Shown: one piece after another, positions 23,556 through 31,509 of the stretch
How the letters are laid out: each line of letters opens with the position of its first letter
How positions within the stretch are numbered: position 1 is the first letter of the stretch
Origin: an uncultured Bacteroides sp.
Lineage (GTDB): Bacteria; Bacteroidota; Bacteroidia; Bacteroidales; Bacteroidaceae
Assembly (NCBI GenBank): GCA_902472795.1
Contig: CABROZ010000012.1
Location: 1 to 32,607, forward strand
DNA: 32,607 nucleotides
Reading direction: 5' to 3'
Program-made: the position numbers and the translations under genes
Notes under the pieces: generated by a model
Database searches by the model: none
What the model was told of the DNA's origin: nothing
What the model saw: only the letters and a program-made list of their open reading frames with translations

Positions 23556-25166
23556 ATGAAAAATATATTTAAGTTATTTATATCTGCCGGATTCTTGGCT
23601 GCAGCAGTAACCGGCTGTACAGACCTTGATGTGGAAATTACATCACAATTGACTGAATTTCCTGATTCCGAAATTGCAGCCGAGGCTAAGTTAGCCGATG
23701 TTTATTATAAGTTCCGTGGTGCTCTGGGACGTCGTTACAGTGACATGTGTGCACTTTCTAGCGATGAGTTTACCGGTATCTCTTTTGATCAAGATTATTA
23801 TAACTCCGGTGAGAACTCTCATCCTACACTTCATTCGCTGACACAAGATGATGTATGTTTGGATTGGTATGGCGACCTTCAATCGGGTATTACAAGTTGT
23901 AATAAGGCAATTCTTGATTTAGATGGCGAAGACAATCCTGCCGCCGCTCCTGCTCTTGCCATGCGTGCTTTCTATCATTTCATTCTGATGGATGTATGGG
24001 GTGATATTCCTATCTTGGACCATCTGCTTGATGACAATGAGGCGATTGATCGCTCACCGCGTCCTGATGTAGCCAAGTTTATTGAGGCAGACTTGCTGAA
24101 AGCCCTTCCTAACTTGACGAAGGATGTCAATGCCGGAACTTACGGTAAACCGACATATTGGATGGCTAAAGCTTTGCTGGCCAAACTGTATATCAATTGG
24201 GCTGTTTATTCTTGCGCTGATGTAACTACTTATGATCCCAATACTGTTTCCAATCCGAAGCTGAACGACTGTATCACCATCTGTGACGAAATCATCCAGC
24301 AAGGTCCTTTCGACCTCAGCGACGGCTATCGTGAGAAATTCTGGCCTGAAAACGGCTGGAGAATCAAGGATTTCATCTATGCAATGCCCTACGACCGCAT
24401 CACAGCCCAGGGTATGTGCTACGCACGTTATCGTACGTGGAGACAGATGAACTCTCTGGACGTTTCTATTTACGGTTTTAAACTGAGTGCCTCAGTAGGT
24501 GGAAACTTTGCCGTAAATCCCAATGTGGTAGACTTGCTCTCTCTTCCGGGTGACGAGCGCAACCTTTCAATTGTTGGTGGTCCGATTTATTACTTCGACG
24601 CTGACCGTAACCTGACTAACGAGCCTGTTCTCTACAATGGCGAACAGCTTGTATTCACCAAGGAAATTACACTTAAAGCCGGTAGTGTACCTGAAGAAAT
24701 CAATACTGGTAAAGACGTAAACGGCTGGTCACAGGGCTACAAGTCTGTGAAGTGGTTCCCTACTTACGATGATTATGTAAACGGACGTAATCAGAGCAAC
24801 GACGTGCCTATCTTCCGTTATGCCGACATCATCCTGACCAAGGCAGAAGCCTTGCTGCGTGGCGGTAACGCGACTACAGGCGATACTCCGGCTTCTTTGT
24901 TGAACCAGATTCGTTCTTATGTCCACGCTCCTCAGTTTGAAGGTGATCCTACTTTGCAGGATATTCTGGACGAACGTGGTCGTGAGTTCTTCGACGAGAA
25001 CTGGCGTCGTAACGACTTGATTCGTTTTGGTAAGTTCGAAGATGACTGGGGCTTGAAGCACGTGATTAATCCGAAAGCTAAGACCGAATTGTTCCGTCGT
25101 ATTTGTCCGTTACATACGAATCAGTTGAATACAAACACCAACTGGAAACAGAACCCTGGATACTAA
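23556..25166 (+). CDS. SusD-like surface glycan-binding lipoprotein
   Basis: Surface lipoprotein that caps the SusC barrel and binds glycan. 536 aa; the lipoprotein signal ends AAVTGC (C21), followed by TDLDVE, an acidic surface-export-like signal. SusD/RagB features: LADVYYKFRG, a central TPR-like helical region (ALAMRAFYHFILMDVWGDIPIL, with the family's RA-FY-F-L...GDIP pattern; KALLAKLYINWAVY), and a C-terminal FRYADIILTKAEALLRGG ... LDERGREFFDENWRRNDLIRFGKF. It lies 16 bp downstream of susC and ends 65 bp before a strong terminator. Ligand specificity cannot be inferred, because SusD binding sites diverge quickly. Confidence 0.96.
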   Translation: MKNIFKLFISAGFLAAAVTGCTDLDVEITSQLTEFPDSEIAAEAKLADVYYKFRGALGRRYSDMCALSSDEFTGISFDQDYYNSGENSHPTLHSLTQDDVCLDWYGDLQSGITSCNKAILDLDGEDNPAAAPALAMRAFYHFILMDVWGDIPILDHLLDDNEAIDRSPRPDVAKFIEADLLKALPNLTKDVNAGTYGKPTYWMAKALLAKLYINWAVYSCADVTTYDPNTVSNPKLNDCITICDEIIQQGPFDLSDGYREKFWPENGWRIKDFIYAMPYDRITAQGMCYARYRTWRQMNSLDVSIYGFKLSASVGGNFAVNPNVVDLLSLPGDERNLSIVGGPIYYFDADRNLTNEPVLYNGEQLVFTKEITLKAGSVPEEINTGKDVNGWSQGYKSVKWFPTYDDYVNGRNQSNDVPIFRYADIILTKAEALLRGGNATTGDTPASLLNQIRSYVHAPQFEGDPTLQDILDERGREFFDENWRRNDLIRFGKFEDDWGLKHVINPKAKTELFRRICPLHTNQLNTNTNWKQNPGY

Positions 25167-25231
25167 TCACTCGTTATACATTTTTAAGGTAAAAAATAGG
25201 CGATTGTTTTATTTAGAGTTTTAAAAATGGA

Positions 25232-25287
25232 AGCCTTGGGTTGCATCCGTAGTGTTAAGCTGCGGATGCTAACACAAGGCTTTTTTT
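25232..25287 (+). terminator. Strong intrinsic terminator after susD
   Basis: A left arm beginning AGCCTTG (25232) pairs over about 21 bp with a right arm ending CAAGGCT (25281), with a few mismatches and a short TGTTAAG loop, followed by seven T (25281-25287). It separates susCD from the second GH92, so downstream genes need read-through or their own promoter. The 25167-25514 gap holds this terminator and a candidate promoter, and no gene. Confidence 0.88.
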
Positions 25288-25421
25288 ATGATGGCATTAT
25301 TCATTCTGCTTTTCCTTATTTCTATCAACGTCGTTTCGTGAATGAAGCAGGTGAAAGAGGATCTGTATCAACCCCCGGATGTTTTTCGGATTCTGTTGTC
25401 AGGAAGAAGCTGATTTATGAT

Positions 25422-25429
25422 TAAATTTG
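25422..25429 (+). promoter_or_regulatory. Candidate -7 box for the second GH92
   Basis: TAAATTTG matches TAnnTTTG and lies 86 bp before the ATG at 25515. The CTATTTTCTCC operator is absent at the expected distance, so control may differ from that of the other two operons. Confidence 0.45.
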
Positions 25430-25514
25430 CAGACAACGAATGAAAAAGAAAATGCATTCGGACAGGAAAATATCTGAATGGAGACAAGAACTTACGTAAA
25501 TAAATGGCATAGTT

Positions 25515-27809
25515 ATGAATATTCAACGATTGTTTTGCAGTATGGCATTGGCGTTGTTGTTGGCGCATGTCGCTACTGCTTCATCAAATGTTCGGTCGGT
25601 AGAGCGGAAGACTTCTCTGACCGATTACGTTGACCCGCGTATCGGTTCCGAGGGACTGGGACGTGTGTTTATCGGTCCGTCGTGCCCCTTTGGCATGGTG
25701 AAGCCGTCGCCCGACTGTACACCTTCTCCCAACAGTGGATGGTTGCCGATGCCCGAACGGGTGGATGGTTTTGCACAGGTGCACGTCAGTGGCACCGGAG
25801 GCGGACCGAAGTATGGTAACGTGCTGGTGGTTCCTTTCTGCGGAGCTTTGGACCGCACGCAACATTTCGATTATCGCGAGTACGAGAACATACGCTTGGG
25901 TTACTACGACACCCGTTTCAAGCAAAGCGGCATCCGTACGGAGATAACCACCGCCGAGCGGGCTTCGTTCTACCGCTTTACTTATCCCGAGGCTGCGGAC
26001 AAGGCACTGGCCATCGACGCCGGTTTCTTCTTGGGCGAAAGTCCGGTACCCGATGCGCGCGAGGCTCAGCAGTTTGTTGGCTCGGAGATACAGATACTTT
26101 CCGACCGGGAAGTGTGCGGATATACCCGCATTCGTGGCGGATGGAACAACGGGTGCGCCTATACGGTTTACTTTTATGCCGAAACCGACCGTCCCTTCAG
26201 CCAATGGGCTACGTGGAAAGGCGACAGCATCACTGCCGACCGCACGCAGTACGATTCGCATCAGAAGACTGGTGCTTTGCTTCGTTTCGAAGGCGATGCC
26301 ACTACGCTGCAGTTGAAGGTGGGCATCTCTTTCCTGAGTTGTCTGCGTGCCCAGGCCAACGCACACAGCGAGATTCCCCACTGGTCGTTCGACGAGGTGC
26401 ACCGTCAGCTCTTAGACAAGTGGGAAGCACTGTTCTCGAAAATCGAGATCGACGAGAAAGCTCCCGAAGCACACAAACGGATGTTCTATACCGGATTGTA
26501 TCATACGATGCTGATGCCTGTAGATCGTACGGGCGAGAACCCGCTTTGGAGCGATCCCGAACCTTATTACGACGACTTTTATGCCATTTGGGATACGTAC
26601 CGCACTTCGTCGCCCCTGATTACGCTGATCGATCCGAAGCGCGAGTCCGACATTGTCCGTTCGTTAGTGAACATTTACAAACGCGACGGCTACATGCCCG
26701 ATGCCCGGAGCGGCAACTGCAACGGACGTACACAAGGCGGGTCGAATGCCGAAATCGTCATTGCCGATGCGTTTGTGAAAGGACTGGAAGGCATCGATTA
26801 CGAACTGGCCCTGCAAGCCATGTTGAAAGATGCTACCGTGGATCCGGGTGCCAACCACGAGGCCGAAGGACGTGGCGGCTTGCGCGAGTATCTGGAGCTG
26901 GGTTATGTTCCCTGGGGCATCGATCGTGCCGGAAACCGTACGGTGGAATACAGCTATTGTGACTATGCCATTGCCCTCGTGGCCAAGGGACTGGGAAAGG
27001 AAGAACTGTACCAACGCTACCTGAAGCAGAGCGGCAACTGGAAAAACCTGTGGCGCGACGACTACGAACACAGCGGGGCACGGGGCTTCATCATGCCGCG
27101 CGGTGCCGATTGCCAGTGGTTGGACAGCCTGCCCTACGGACACAGCCGGGTGATGCAACCCAAGTATGTCTATACGCCAATGACATTTGAAGGACCATGG
27201 TACACGCCCTGGTGGAGCATGTTCTTCTACGAGGCTTCTTCGTGGGAATATTCGCTGAGCATACCGCACGACGTACCGGGGCTGATCGAGAAGTGTGGCG
27301 GTCCGCAGGCTTTCGAACAGCGGTTGGACACTTTCTTTATCCGCAATTATTATAATGTGAACAACGAACCGTCGTTCCTGACTCCCTGCCTGTATCACTG
27401 GTTGGGCAAGCCTTGGCGGAGCAGCGACCGCATCCATACGATTCTGGCAGAAAGCTATAACGACGGTCCTGTAGGTCTGCCGGGCAACGACGATTCGGGT
27501 GCCATGTCGTCGTGGCTGGCTTTCCATATGATGGGGCTTTATCCCAATGCCGGTCAGGACTATTACCTGATAAACACACCGTTGCTTCGTACCACTACAC
27601 TGCATCTGGCGAACGGACACGACTTCCGGATTGTGGCCGACGGCCTTTCGGAAAAGAACCGCTATGTGCAGAGTGCTACCCTGAACGGGGAAGATTATCC
27701 GTGGTCGGCATTGCGCCACAAGGACCTGATGGCCGGCGGCACGCTGGTGCTGAAGATGGGAAAGAAGCCTTCGGAGTGGGGCAAGGAGATGTTTAAACCG
27801 AATCATTGA
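25515..27809 (+). CDS. GH92 exo-alpha-mannosidase, exported (second copy)
   Basis: 764-aa alpha-mannosidase-family protein with a type I signal peptide (MNIQRLFCSMALALLLAHVATAS), hence likely periplasmic, unlike the lipoprotein GH92 at 10236. Motifs: LTDYVDPRIGS, YYDDFYAIWDTYRTSSPL, NNEPSF with the likely general acid E618, and GLPGNDDSGAMSSWLAFHMMG (GNDDSG at 657-662), then GLYPNAG. The +1-site region after the acid differs (NNEPSFLTPCLYHWLG here, GNEPCHQVAFLFNYAG in the other), so the two probably cut different linkages or aglycones. It follows the susCD terminator; a small secreted protein gene follows after 49 bp. Confidence 0.95.
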   Translation: MNIQRLFCSMALALLLAHVATASSNVRSVERKTSLTDYVDPRIGSEGLGRVFIGPSCPFGMVKPSPDCTPSPNSGWLPMPERVDGFAQVHVSGTGGGPKYGNVLVVPFCGALDRTQHFDYREYENIRLGYYDTRFKQSGIRTEITTAERASFYRFTYPEAADKALAIDAGFFLGESPVPDAREAQQFVGSEIQILSDREVCGYTRIRGGWNNGCAYTVYFYAETDRPFSQWATWKGDSITADRTQYDSHQKTGALLRFEGDATTLQLKVGISFLSCLRAQANAHSEIPHWSFDEVHRQLLDKWEALFSKIEIDEKAPEAHKRMFYTGLYHTMLMPVDRTGENPLWSDPEPYYDDFYAIWDTYRTSSPLITLIDPKRESDIVRSLVNIYKRDGYMPDARSGNCNGRTQGGSNAEIVIADAFVKGLEGIDYELALQAMLKDATVDPGANHEAEGRGGLREYLELGYVPWGIDRAGNRTVEYSYCDYAIALVAKGLGKEELYQRYLKQSGNWKNLWRDDYEHSGARGFIMPRGADCQWLDSLPYGHSRVMQPKYVYTPMTFEGPWYTPWWSMFFYEASSWEYSLSIPHDVPGLIEKCGGPQAFEQRLDTFFIRNYYNVNNEPSFLTPCLYHWLGKPWRSSDRIHTILAESYNDGPVGLPGNDDSGAMSSWLAFHMMGLYPNAGQDYYLINTPLLRTTTLHLANGHDFRIVADGLSEKNRYVQSATLNGEDYPWSALRHKDLMAGGTLVLKMGKKPSEWGKEMFKPNH

Positions 27810-27858
27810 TTGAAGTTCCGACATATCCTTTTATGCAGAACTTAGATACATAAGAAAT

Positions 27859-28407
27859 ATGAAAGCTAAATATTTGATTACTTTGCTCCTGTTGCTGGTT
27901 ATGGGGGCGGGAGCTGCGGCACAGAGTGCTATACCGGATACGTTGCTGTTTGTCTTCAAGCTGCACGGGCAGACACGCAAATACCAAATGAATTTCACCC
28001 AGCGAAAAGATTCTGTTGTGCTGGACTGGCGTATTCTGCGTAACCTGCGCTGGCAGAAAGGTTCATATACGCTGACTCCGGCAGCCATGGAAAGCGGAGA
28101 GGTGCTTAGTTTCCTGATGCCCGAGGACGGGAGGAAGGTAGTGCTGTCCGATCGGGAAACGGCCTATCTGATTTCGCGTAAGGCATACCGTCAGTTGAAG
28201 GCTAATCGCCGTTTGGCATACAACTGTACCGAATATGAATGGTTGGACAACAACGAACACGTTTCAGGACATGCCTTGCTGCATGTGCGCGACGTTCAGG
28301 AAGGGGCGGAGATGTGGATTTGGGATAATCCGGCATTGCCCCTCGTATGGCGTATGAAGGAGAATCCGTTAGAGGTGAACTGGGAAGTGCAGGTATTGAA
28401 ACGATAA
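27859..28407 (+). CDS. Small secreted protein of unknown function
   Basis: 182 aa with a signal peptide (MKAKYLITLLLLLVMGAGAAAQ) and no recognised domain. The mature part is mixed charged/aromatic with several short beta-like stretches (DTLLFVFKLHG, KYQMNF, DSVVLDWRI, ALLHVRDV, EMWIWDNPALPLVWRM), consistent with a small beta-rich periplasmic protein. There is no lipobox. The gene lies 49 bp after GH92 with no promoter seen in the gap, so it is probably co-transcribed. I do not recognise the family. Confidence 0.7.
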   Translation: MKAKYLITLLLLLVMGAGAAAQSAIPDTLLFVFKLHGQTRKYQMNFTQRKDSVVLDWRILRNLRWQKGSYTLTPAAMESGEVLSFLMPEDGRKVVLSDRETAYLISRKAYRQLKANRRLAYNCTEYEWLDNNEHVSGHALLHVRDVQEGAEMWIWDNPALPLVWRMKENPLEVNWEVQVLKR

Positions 28408-28501
28408 GCGGATGCCGACGAGATGTTGCTGCCGGGTGGAGCAACTTTGGAGTATATGAAAAGGGGGTGTGTCGAAATGAAAAAATATAATCATTATGCA
28501 A

Positions 28502-28578
28502 TGTCATCCTGAACGAAGTGAAGGATCTCAGTACATAAATAACTGCTTTCGAGATTCTTCGCTTTGCTCAGAATGACA
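28502..28578. repeat. Dispersed palindromic repeat (TGTCATCCTGA...-type) between convergent genes
   Basis: 28502-28529 and 28551-28578 are imperfect inverted repeats, about 22 of 28 positions pairing. The arms are variants of TGTCATCCTGAGCGAAGCGA, a word I know to recur in intergenic DNA of many unrelated bacteria. Located between the convergent 27859 gene and the esterase gene, it could end transcription from both sides. Confidence 0.8.
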
Positions 28579-28594
28579 AAATGTAAGTATGTCT

Positions 28595-29644
28595 CTATTT
28601 TGACACCCTCCCCTTTTCCTGAATGGTTGTTGCCTGCTGTTTCTGTTGGTTGCTGTCGGCTGTGGCATCGGTCCCGGCAGTACCGGCCAGATGCTTTTTA
28701 AACCAGTTGACAACCGTATCGATAAGGGCCGGCTGGTACCAGTACAGGTCGCCATGTCCGGCTCCTTCTACTACAATGTAGTCGGGCTTGTTGCCTTTCT
28801 CGACCATGGCCTTGTACAGTTGCTCACTCTGAACCGGGGATACTAACGGGTCGGCAGAACCGTGCATGATGAGGAATGGAGGCAGATTGCTTTTGACGTG
28901 TCCCATCGGACTGGCATCCAATGCTTTTTTCGGATCGCTCAGGATGCTGCTGCCTGCAAAGTTGAAAAAGGCCGGACCGTGTACCAGCAATGCTTCGGTG
29001 ACGGCTGGCGAGGCATGTACTTTTTGTATGTCTTCCGAGTAACCTTCACCTATATTCATCAGATTGCTGATGCCGTAGATGGTTGCGGCGGCCTGTACAT
29101 CGGAAGAAACTTCGGTGAAGTCGCCTGCGTCGAATTGTTTTTCATCGTTGGTCGTTCCTACCATCTGGGCTACATAGCCTCCTGCCGAGTCGCCTATGAC
29201 TCCGATGCGTTGCGGATCGATGCCAAACTGACCGGCATGGGCACGCAGGTAGCGAACGGCAGATTTGGCATCGATGACAAGTGCCGGAAAGCGGTCGGGG
29301 ACGGTTCGGTATTCGGCGGCTGCCACTACGAAGCCGGCTTTGGCAAGTGCCATTCGCATTGCGATGAAGCTGTCGTGGTTGGCCGTCATGAAACCTCCTC
29401 CCGGGTAAAAGACAATGGCTGGTTTGGGCTGGGGAGTGCGCGGAACGAGCAGCGTCATTCTGAGCTGGCGGTTGGTGGGGAATGTAATTTGTGAATAGAT
29501 CACATTACTGATAACATCAACGGGTGTTTCGGTGATTTCTACTTTCAGGGTTTGCTTGCCCGGTGCTTCGGCTGTTTGTGCTGAAGCCTGGAAGGTGGTT
29601 GGCAGCAATCCGGCAAGCAGGGATGCAAATACATATTTTTTCAT
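28595..29644 (-). CDS. Secreted alpha/beta-hydrolase, esterase/lipase type
   Basis: 349-aa exported serine hydrolase. Signal peptide MKKYVFASLLAGLLPTTFQASAQ; oxyanion-hole motif YPGGGF (80-85; hormone-sensitive-lipase-like with PGGG in place of HGGG); nucleophile elbow GDSAGG with S153; acid D265 in HGSADPLV; base H297 in GAGHGD. The family includes carbohydrate esterases (feruloyl/acetyl) and small-ester hydrolases of Bacteroidetes. The C-terminal 30 residues are a hydrophilic Q/T-rich tail. Substrate unknown. It lies on the minus strand after rpmE but beyond a terminator, so it has its own transcription. Confidence 0.88.
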   Translation of the reverse strand: MKKYVFASLLAGLLPTTFQASAQTAEAPGKQTLKVEITETPVDVISNVIYSQITFPTNRQLRMTLLVPRTPQPKPAIVFYPGGGFMTANHDSFIAMRMALAKAGFVVAAAEYRTVPDRFPALVIDAKSAVRYLRAHAGQFGIDPQRIGVIGDSAGGYVAQMVGTTNDEKQFDAGDFTEVSSDVQAAATIYGISNLMNIGEGYSEDIQKVHASPAVTEALLVHGPAFFNFAGSSILSDPKKALDASPMGHVKSNLPPFLIMHGSADPLVSPVQSEQLYKAMVEKGNKPDYIVVEGAGHGDLYWYQPALIDTVVNWFKKHLAGTAGTDATADSNQQKQQATTIQEKGRVSK

Positions 29645-29700
29645 GATACGGTTATTTTGATTGTTGAAACATTCAGGGGTATGAAGTTGTCGGATATAAA

Positions 29701-29738
29701 GGAAAGGGGATGTATCGTTGCAGACACATCCCCTTTCC
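29701..29738 (-). terminator. Intrinsic terminator of rpmE
   Basis: Perfect 13-bp inverted repeat GGAAAGGGGATGT (29701-29713) / ACATCCCCTTTCC (29726-29738), located 24 bp beyond the rpmE stop. On the minus strand it is followed by TTTAT. Its stem is nearly the same as that of the aldolase terminator at 32537. Confidence 0.82.
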
Positions 29739-29761
29739 TCTTACGGGTGTAGCGTAGAGAG

Positions 29762-30013
29762 TTATTTCTTACGGTTACCGTAACGGCTCATGAACTTATC
29801 AACACGACCGGCGGTGTCAACCAACTTGGATTTACCGGTATAGAACGGGTGAGAAGTGCTGGAGATTTCCAGCTTTACCAACGGATAAGTTTCACCTTCG
29901 AATTCGATTGTCTCTTTCGTGTTAACTGTAGAACGAGACAGGAACATGTCGCCGTTTGACATATCTTTGAATACTACCGGACGGTAATTTTCAGGATGAA
30001 TACCTTTTTTCAT
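29762..30013 (-). CDS. rpmE: Ribosomal protein bL31, type B (zinc-free)
   Basis: 83-aa 50S subunit protein. MKKGIHPENYRPVVFKD and the STSHPFYTGK motif are diagnostic of L31; the zinc-binding cysteines of type A are absent, and the length matches type B (rpmE2/ykgM-like). Lysine/arginine-rich C-terminus. It is transcribed alone from a TATCTTTG -7 box at 30097-30104 and followed by a strong terminator. Confidence 0.97.
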   Translation of the reverse strand: MKKGIHPENYRPVVFKDMSNGDMFLSRSTVNTKETIEFEGETYPLVKLEISSTSHPFYTGKSKLVDTAGRVDKFMSRYGNRKK

Positions 30014-30096
30014 TTCGCTATTTGCTTTTTTAATTTATTATTCGGTTACTATCTTGGTAATAAATAGTGTAATGGTCTATTTTACTTTTCAGGCTG

Positions 30097-30104
30097 CAAA
30101 GATA
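30097..30104 (-). promoter_or_regulatory. -7 box of the rpmE promoter
   Basis: On the minus strand this reads TATCTTTG (TAnnTTTG), 84 bp before the rpmE ATG; the leader is AT-rich. Confidence 0.6.
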
Positions 30105-30263
30105 GTGCTATTTATTGAATCTGAAAAAAAGTTTGCTGAAAAAATAGGTTTATCCCGTTTTATTTTCTTTTTTTGCAGCCGGATTATAAAGAAGGCGTGG
30201 TTGTAGCGGCGCCGGCTGTGTTTCCCTGAACTTATTTCGAAACTTGACTTTATTTGTACGATT

Positions 30264-31271
30264 ATGAAAAAAATGTTCTTTCTGTTGGCGCTCTGTCTCT
30301 GCGCGATGATGGCAAAAGCGCAAAACGAGAAGCGCGACTTGTATAGCGTAGCGTTTTACAATCTTGAAAACCTGTTCGATACCATTCACGATGAAGGCAA
30401 GAACGATTATGACTTTTTGCCTGATGGAAGCTATCGGTGGAACTCGAAGAAGTACGAAGCCAAGCTGGCGAATATGGCCAAGGTGCTGTCTTCCCTGTCG
30501 CGCGACGTAGTGAAGCAGGGACCTGCCTTCATCGGGGTGGCCGAGGTGGAGAACGACCGTGTGCTGACCGACTTGCTGAAGCAGCCTTCTCTTTCTGATT
30601 ACAAGTTTATCCATTACGAAGGTCCCGACAAGCGGGGAATAGATTGTGCATTGCTGTACGACCCCACGCAGTTTGAAGTGAAGGCGTCGAAGTTAGTGCT
30701 GTCGGAGCCTTATCAGGGCGATACGGTGCATCTGACCCGCGGCTTCCTGATCGTGGAAGGCCGCTTGGCCGGTGAGCGTGTCTGCGTCATAGTCAATCAC
30801 TGGCCCTCGAGGGGAGCCAAGTCGCCGATGCGTGTGCATGCGGCACGGCAGGTGAAGGCACTGGCCGACTCGTTGCGCCACGAACACCGCAGGCTGAAGC
30901 TGATAGTGATGGGCGACATGAACGACGACCCGATGGATGAAAGCATGCAGACGCTTGGAGCACGGAAATACAGAGATGAGGTGAAAAAGGCCGATTTCTA
31001 CAATCCCTGGTGGGAAACATTGGAAGATAAGGGAGTAGGAACGTTGCTGTATCGCGGCAAGTGGAACCTGTTCGACCAGATTGTGCTGTCGAAACCGCTG
31101 TTGAAGAAGCGTCGCGGCTTGCGATACGACCATAGCGAGGTGTTTCTGCGCGATTATCTGATACAGCAAGACGGGAAATACAAAGGTTCGCCCTTGCGCA
31201 CTCATGGCGGACGGACATGGCTGAACGGATATAGCGATCATCTTCCTACCATTATATATTTAAGGAAATAG
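30264..31271 (+). CDS. Secreted endonuclease/exonuclease/phosphatase-fold protein
   Basis: 335-aa exported metal-dependent phosphodiesterase/nuclease-type enzyme. Signal peptide MKKMFFLLALCLCAMMAKAQ; then the fold's ordered motifs: VAFYNLENLFD, VAEVEND (metal-binding Glu), RGIDCALLYD, NHWPSR (catalytic His region), MGDMNDDP (Asp/Asn pair) and a C-terminal GYSDHLP. All catalytic positions look intact. It could be an extracellular nuclease or a phosphodiesterase acting on other substrates; sequence does not decide. It stands alone between divergent rpmE and aldolase. Confidence 0.9.
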   Translation: MKKMFFLLALCLCAMMAKAQNEKRDLYSVAFYNLENLFDTIHDEGKNDYDFLPDGSYRWNSKKYEAKLANMAKVLSSLSRDVVKQGPAFIGVAEVENDRVLTDLLKQPSLSDYKFIHYEGPDKRGIDCALLYDPTQFEVKASKLVLSEPYQGDTVHLTRGFLIVEGRLAGERVCVIVNHWPSRGAKSPMRVHAARQVKALADSLRHEHRRLKLIVMGDMNDDPMDESMQTLGARKYRDEVKKADFYNPWWETLEDKGVGTLLYRGKWNLFDQIVLSKPLLKKRRGLRYDHSEVFLRDYLIQQDGKYKGSPLRTHGGRTWLNGYSDHLPTIIYLRK

Positions 31272-31461
31272 TCCTTATATATTTGGAGATATAGTCCTTG
31301 CATGTTGCGGTCCGGAAGGGCAGCTTGCCGGGATAAAGTTTGCAACGTGGACTTTACAATCTTTTGTTAAAACTCTTCAAACACTTGAAAAATATTTGTT
31401 TTTCTTTTGTTCGGGGAGTTTTTTTATTGGGGCAGGTGTCCGCTTTTTGAATGAGAATGTT

Positions 31462-31469
31462 TACTTTTG
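31462..31469 (+). promoter_or_regulatory. -7 box of the fructose-bisphosphate aldolase promoter
   Basis: TACTTTTG (TAnnTTTG) lies 41 bp before the ATG at 31510, giving a short leader of about 30 nt. Confidence 0.55.
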
Positions 31470-31509
31470 CACAGAATTTTGATTCACTAACAATAAACTT
31501 TTAAACAAA

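Larger units (their letters stand above)
2668..28407. other. Polysaccharide-utilization region (HTCS, GH89, GH92 x2, GH28 x2, SusC/D), interrupted by hydF and a DUF3990 module
   Basis: This grouping is inferred from gene content and from the shared promoter architecture at 6858-6918 and 20154-20214. Members are the sensor-regulator (2668), GH89, an HGSNAT-like acyltransferase, GH92 and two GH28s (6949-15449), possibly the histidine phosphatase (15645), SusC/SusD (20537-25166), and probably the second GH92 with the small secreted protein (25515-28407). HydF and the DUF3990 module between the two halves are not expected to belong to it. The right boundary is the weakest: GH92 number two lies beyond a strong terminator and does not carry the shared operator. 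Confidence 0.6.

Noticed and set aside
25227..25424. 65-codon frame after susD
   Set aside because: It is formed by the susCD terminator stem and the next promoter region.
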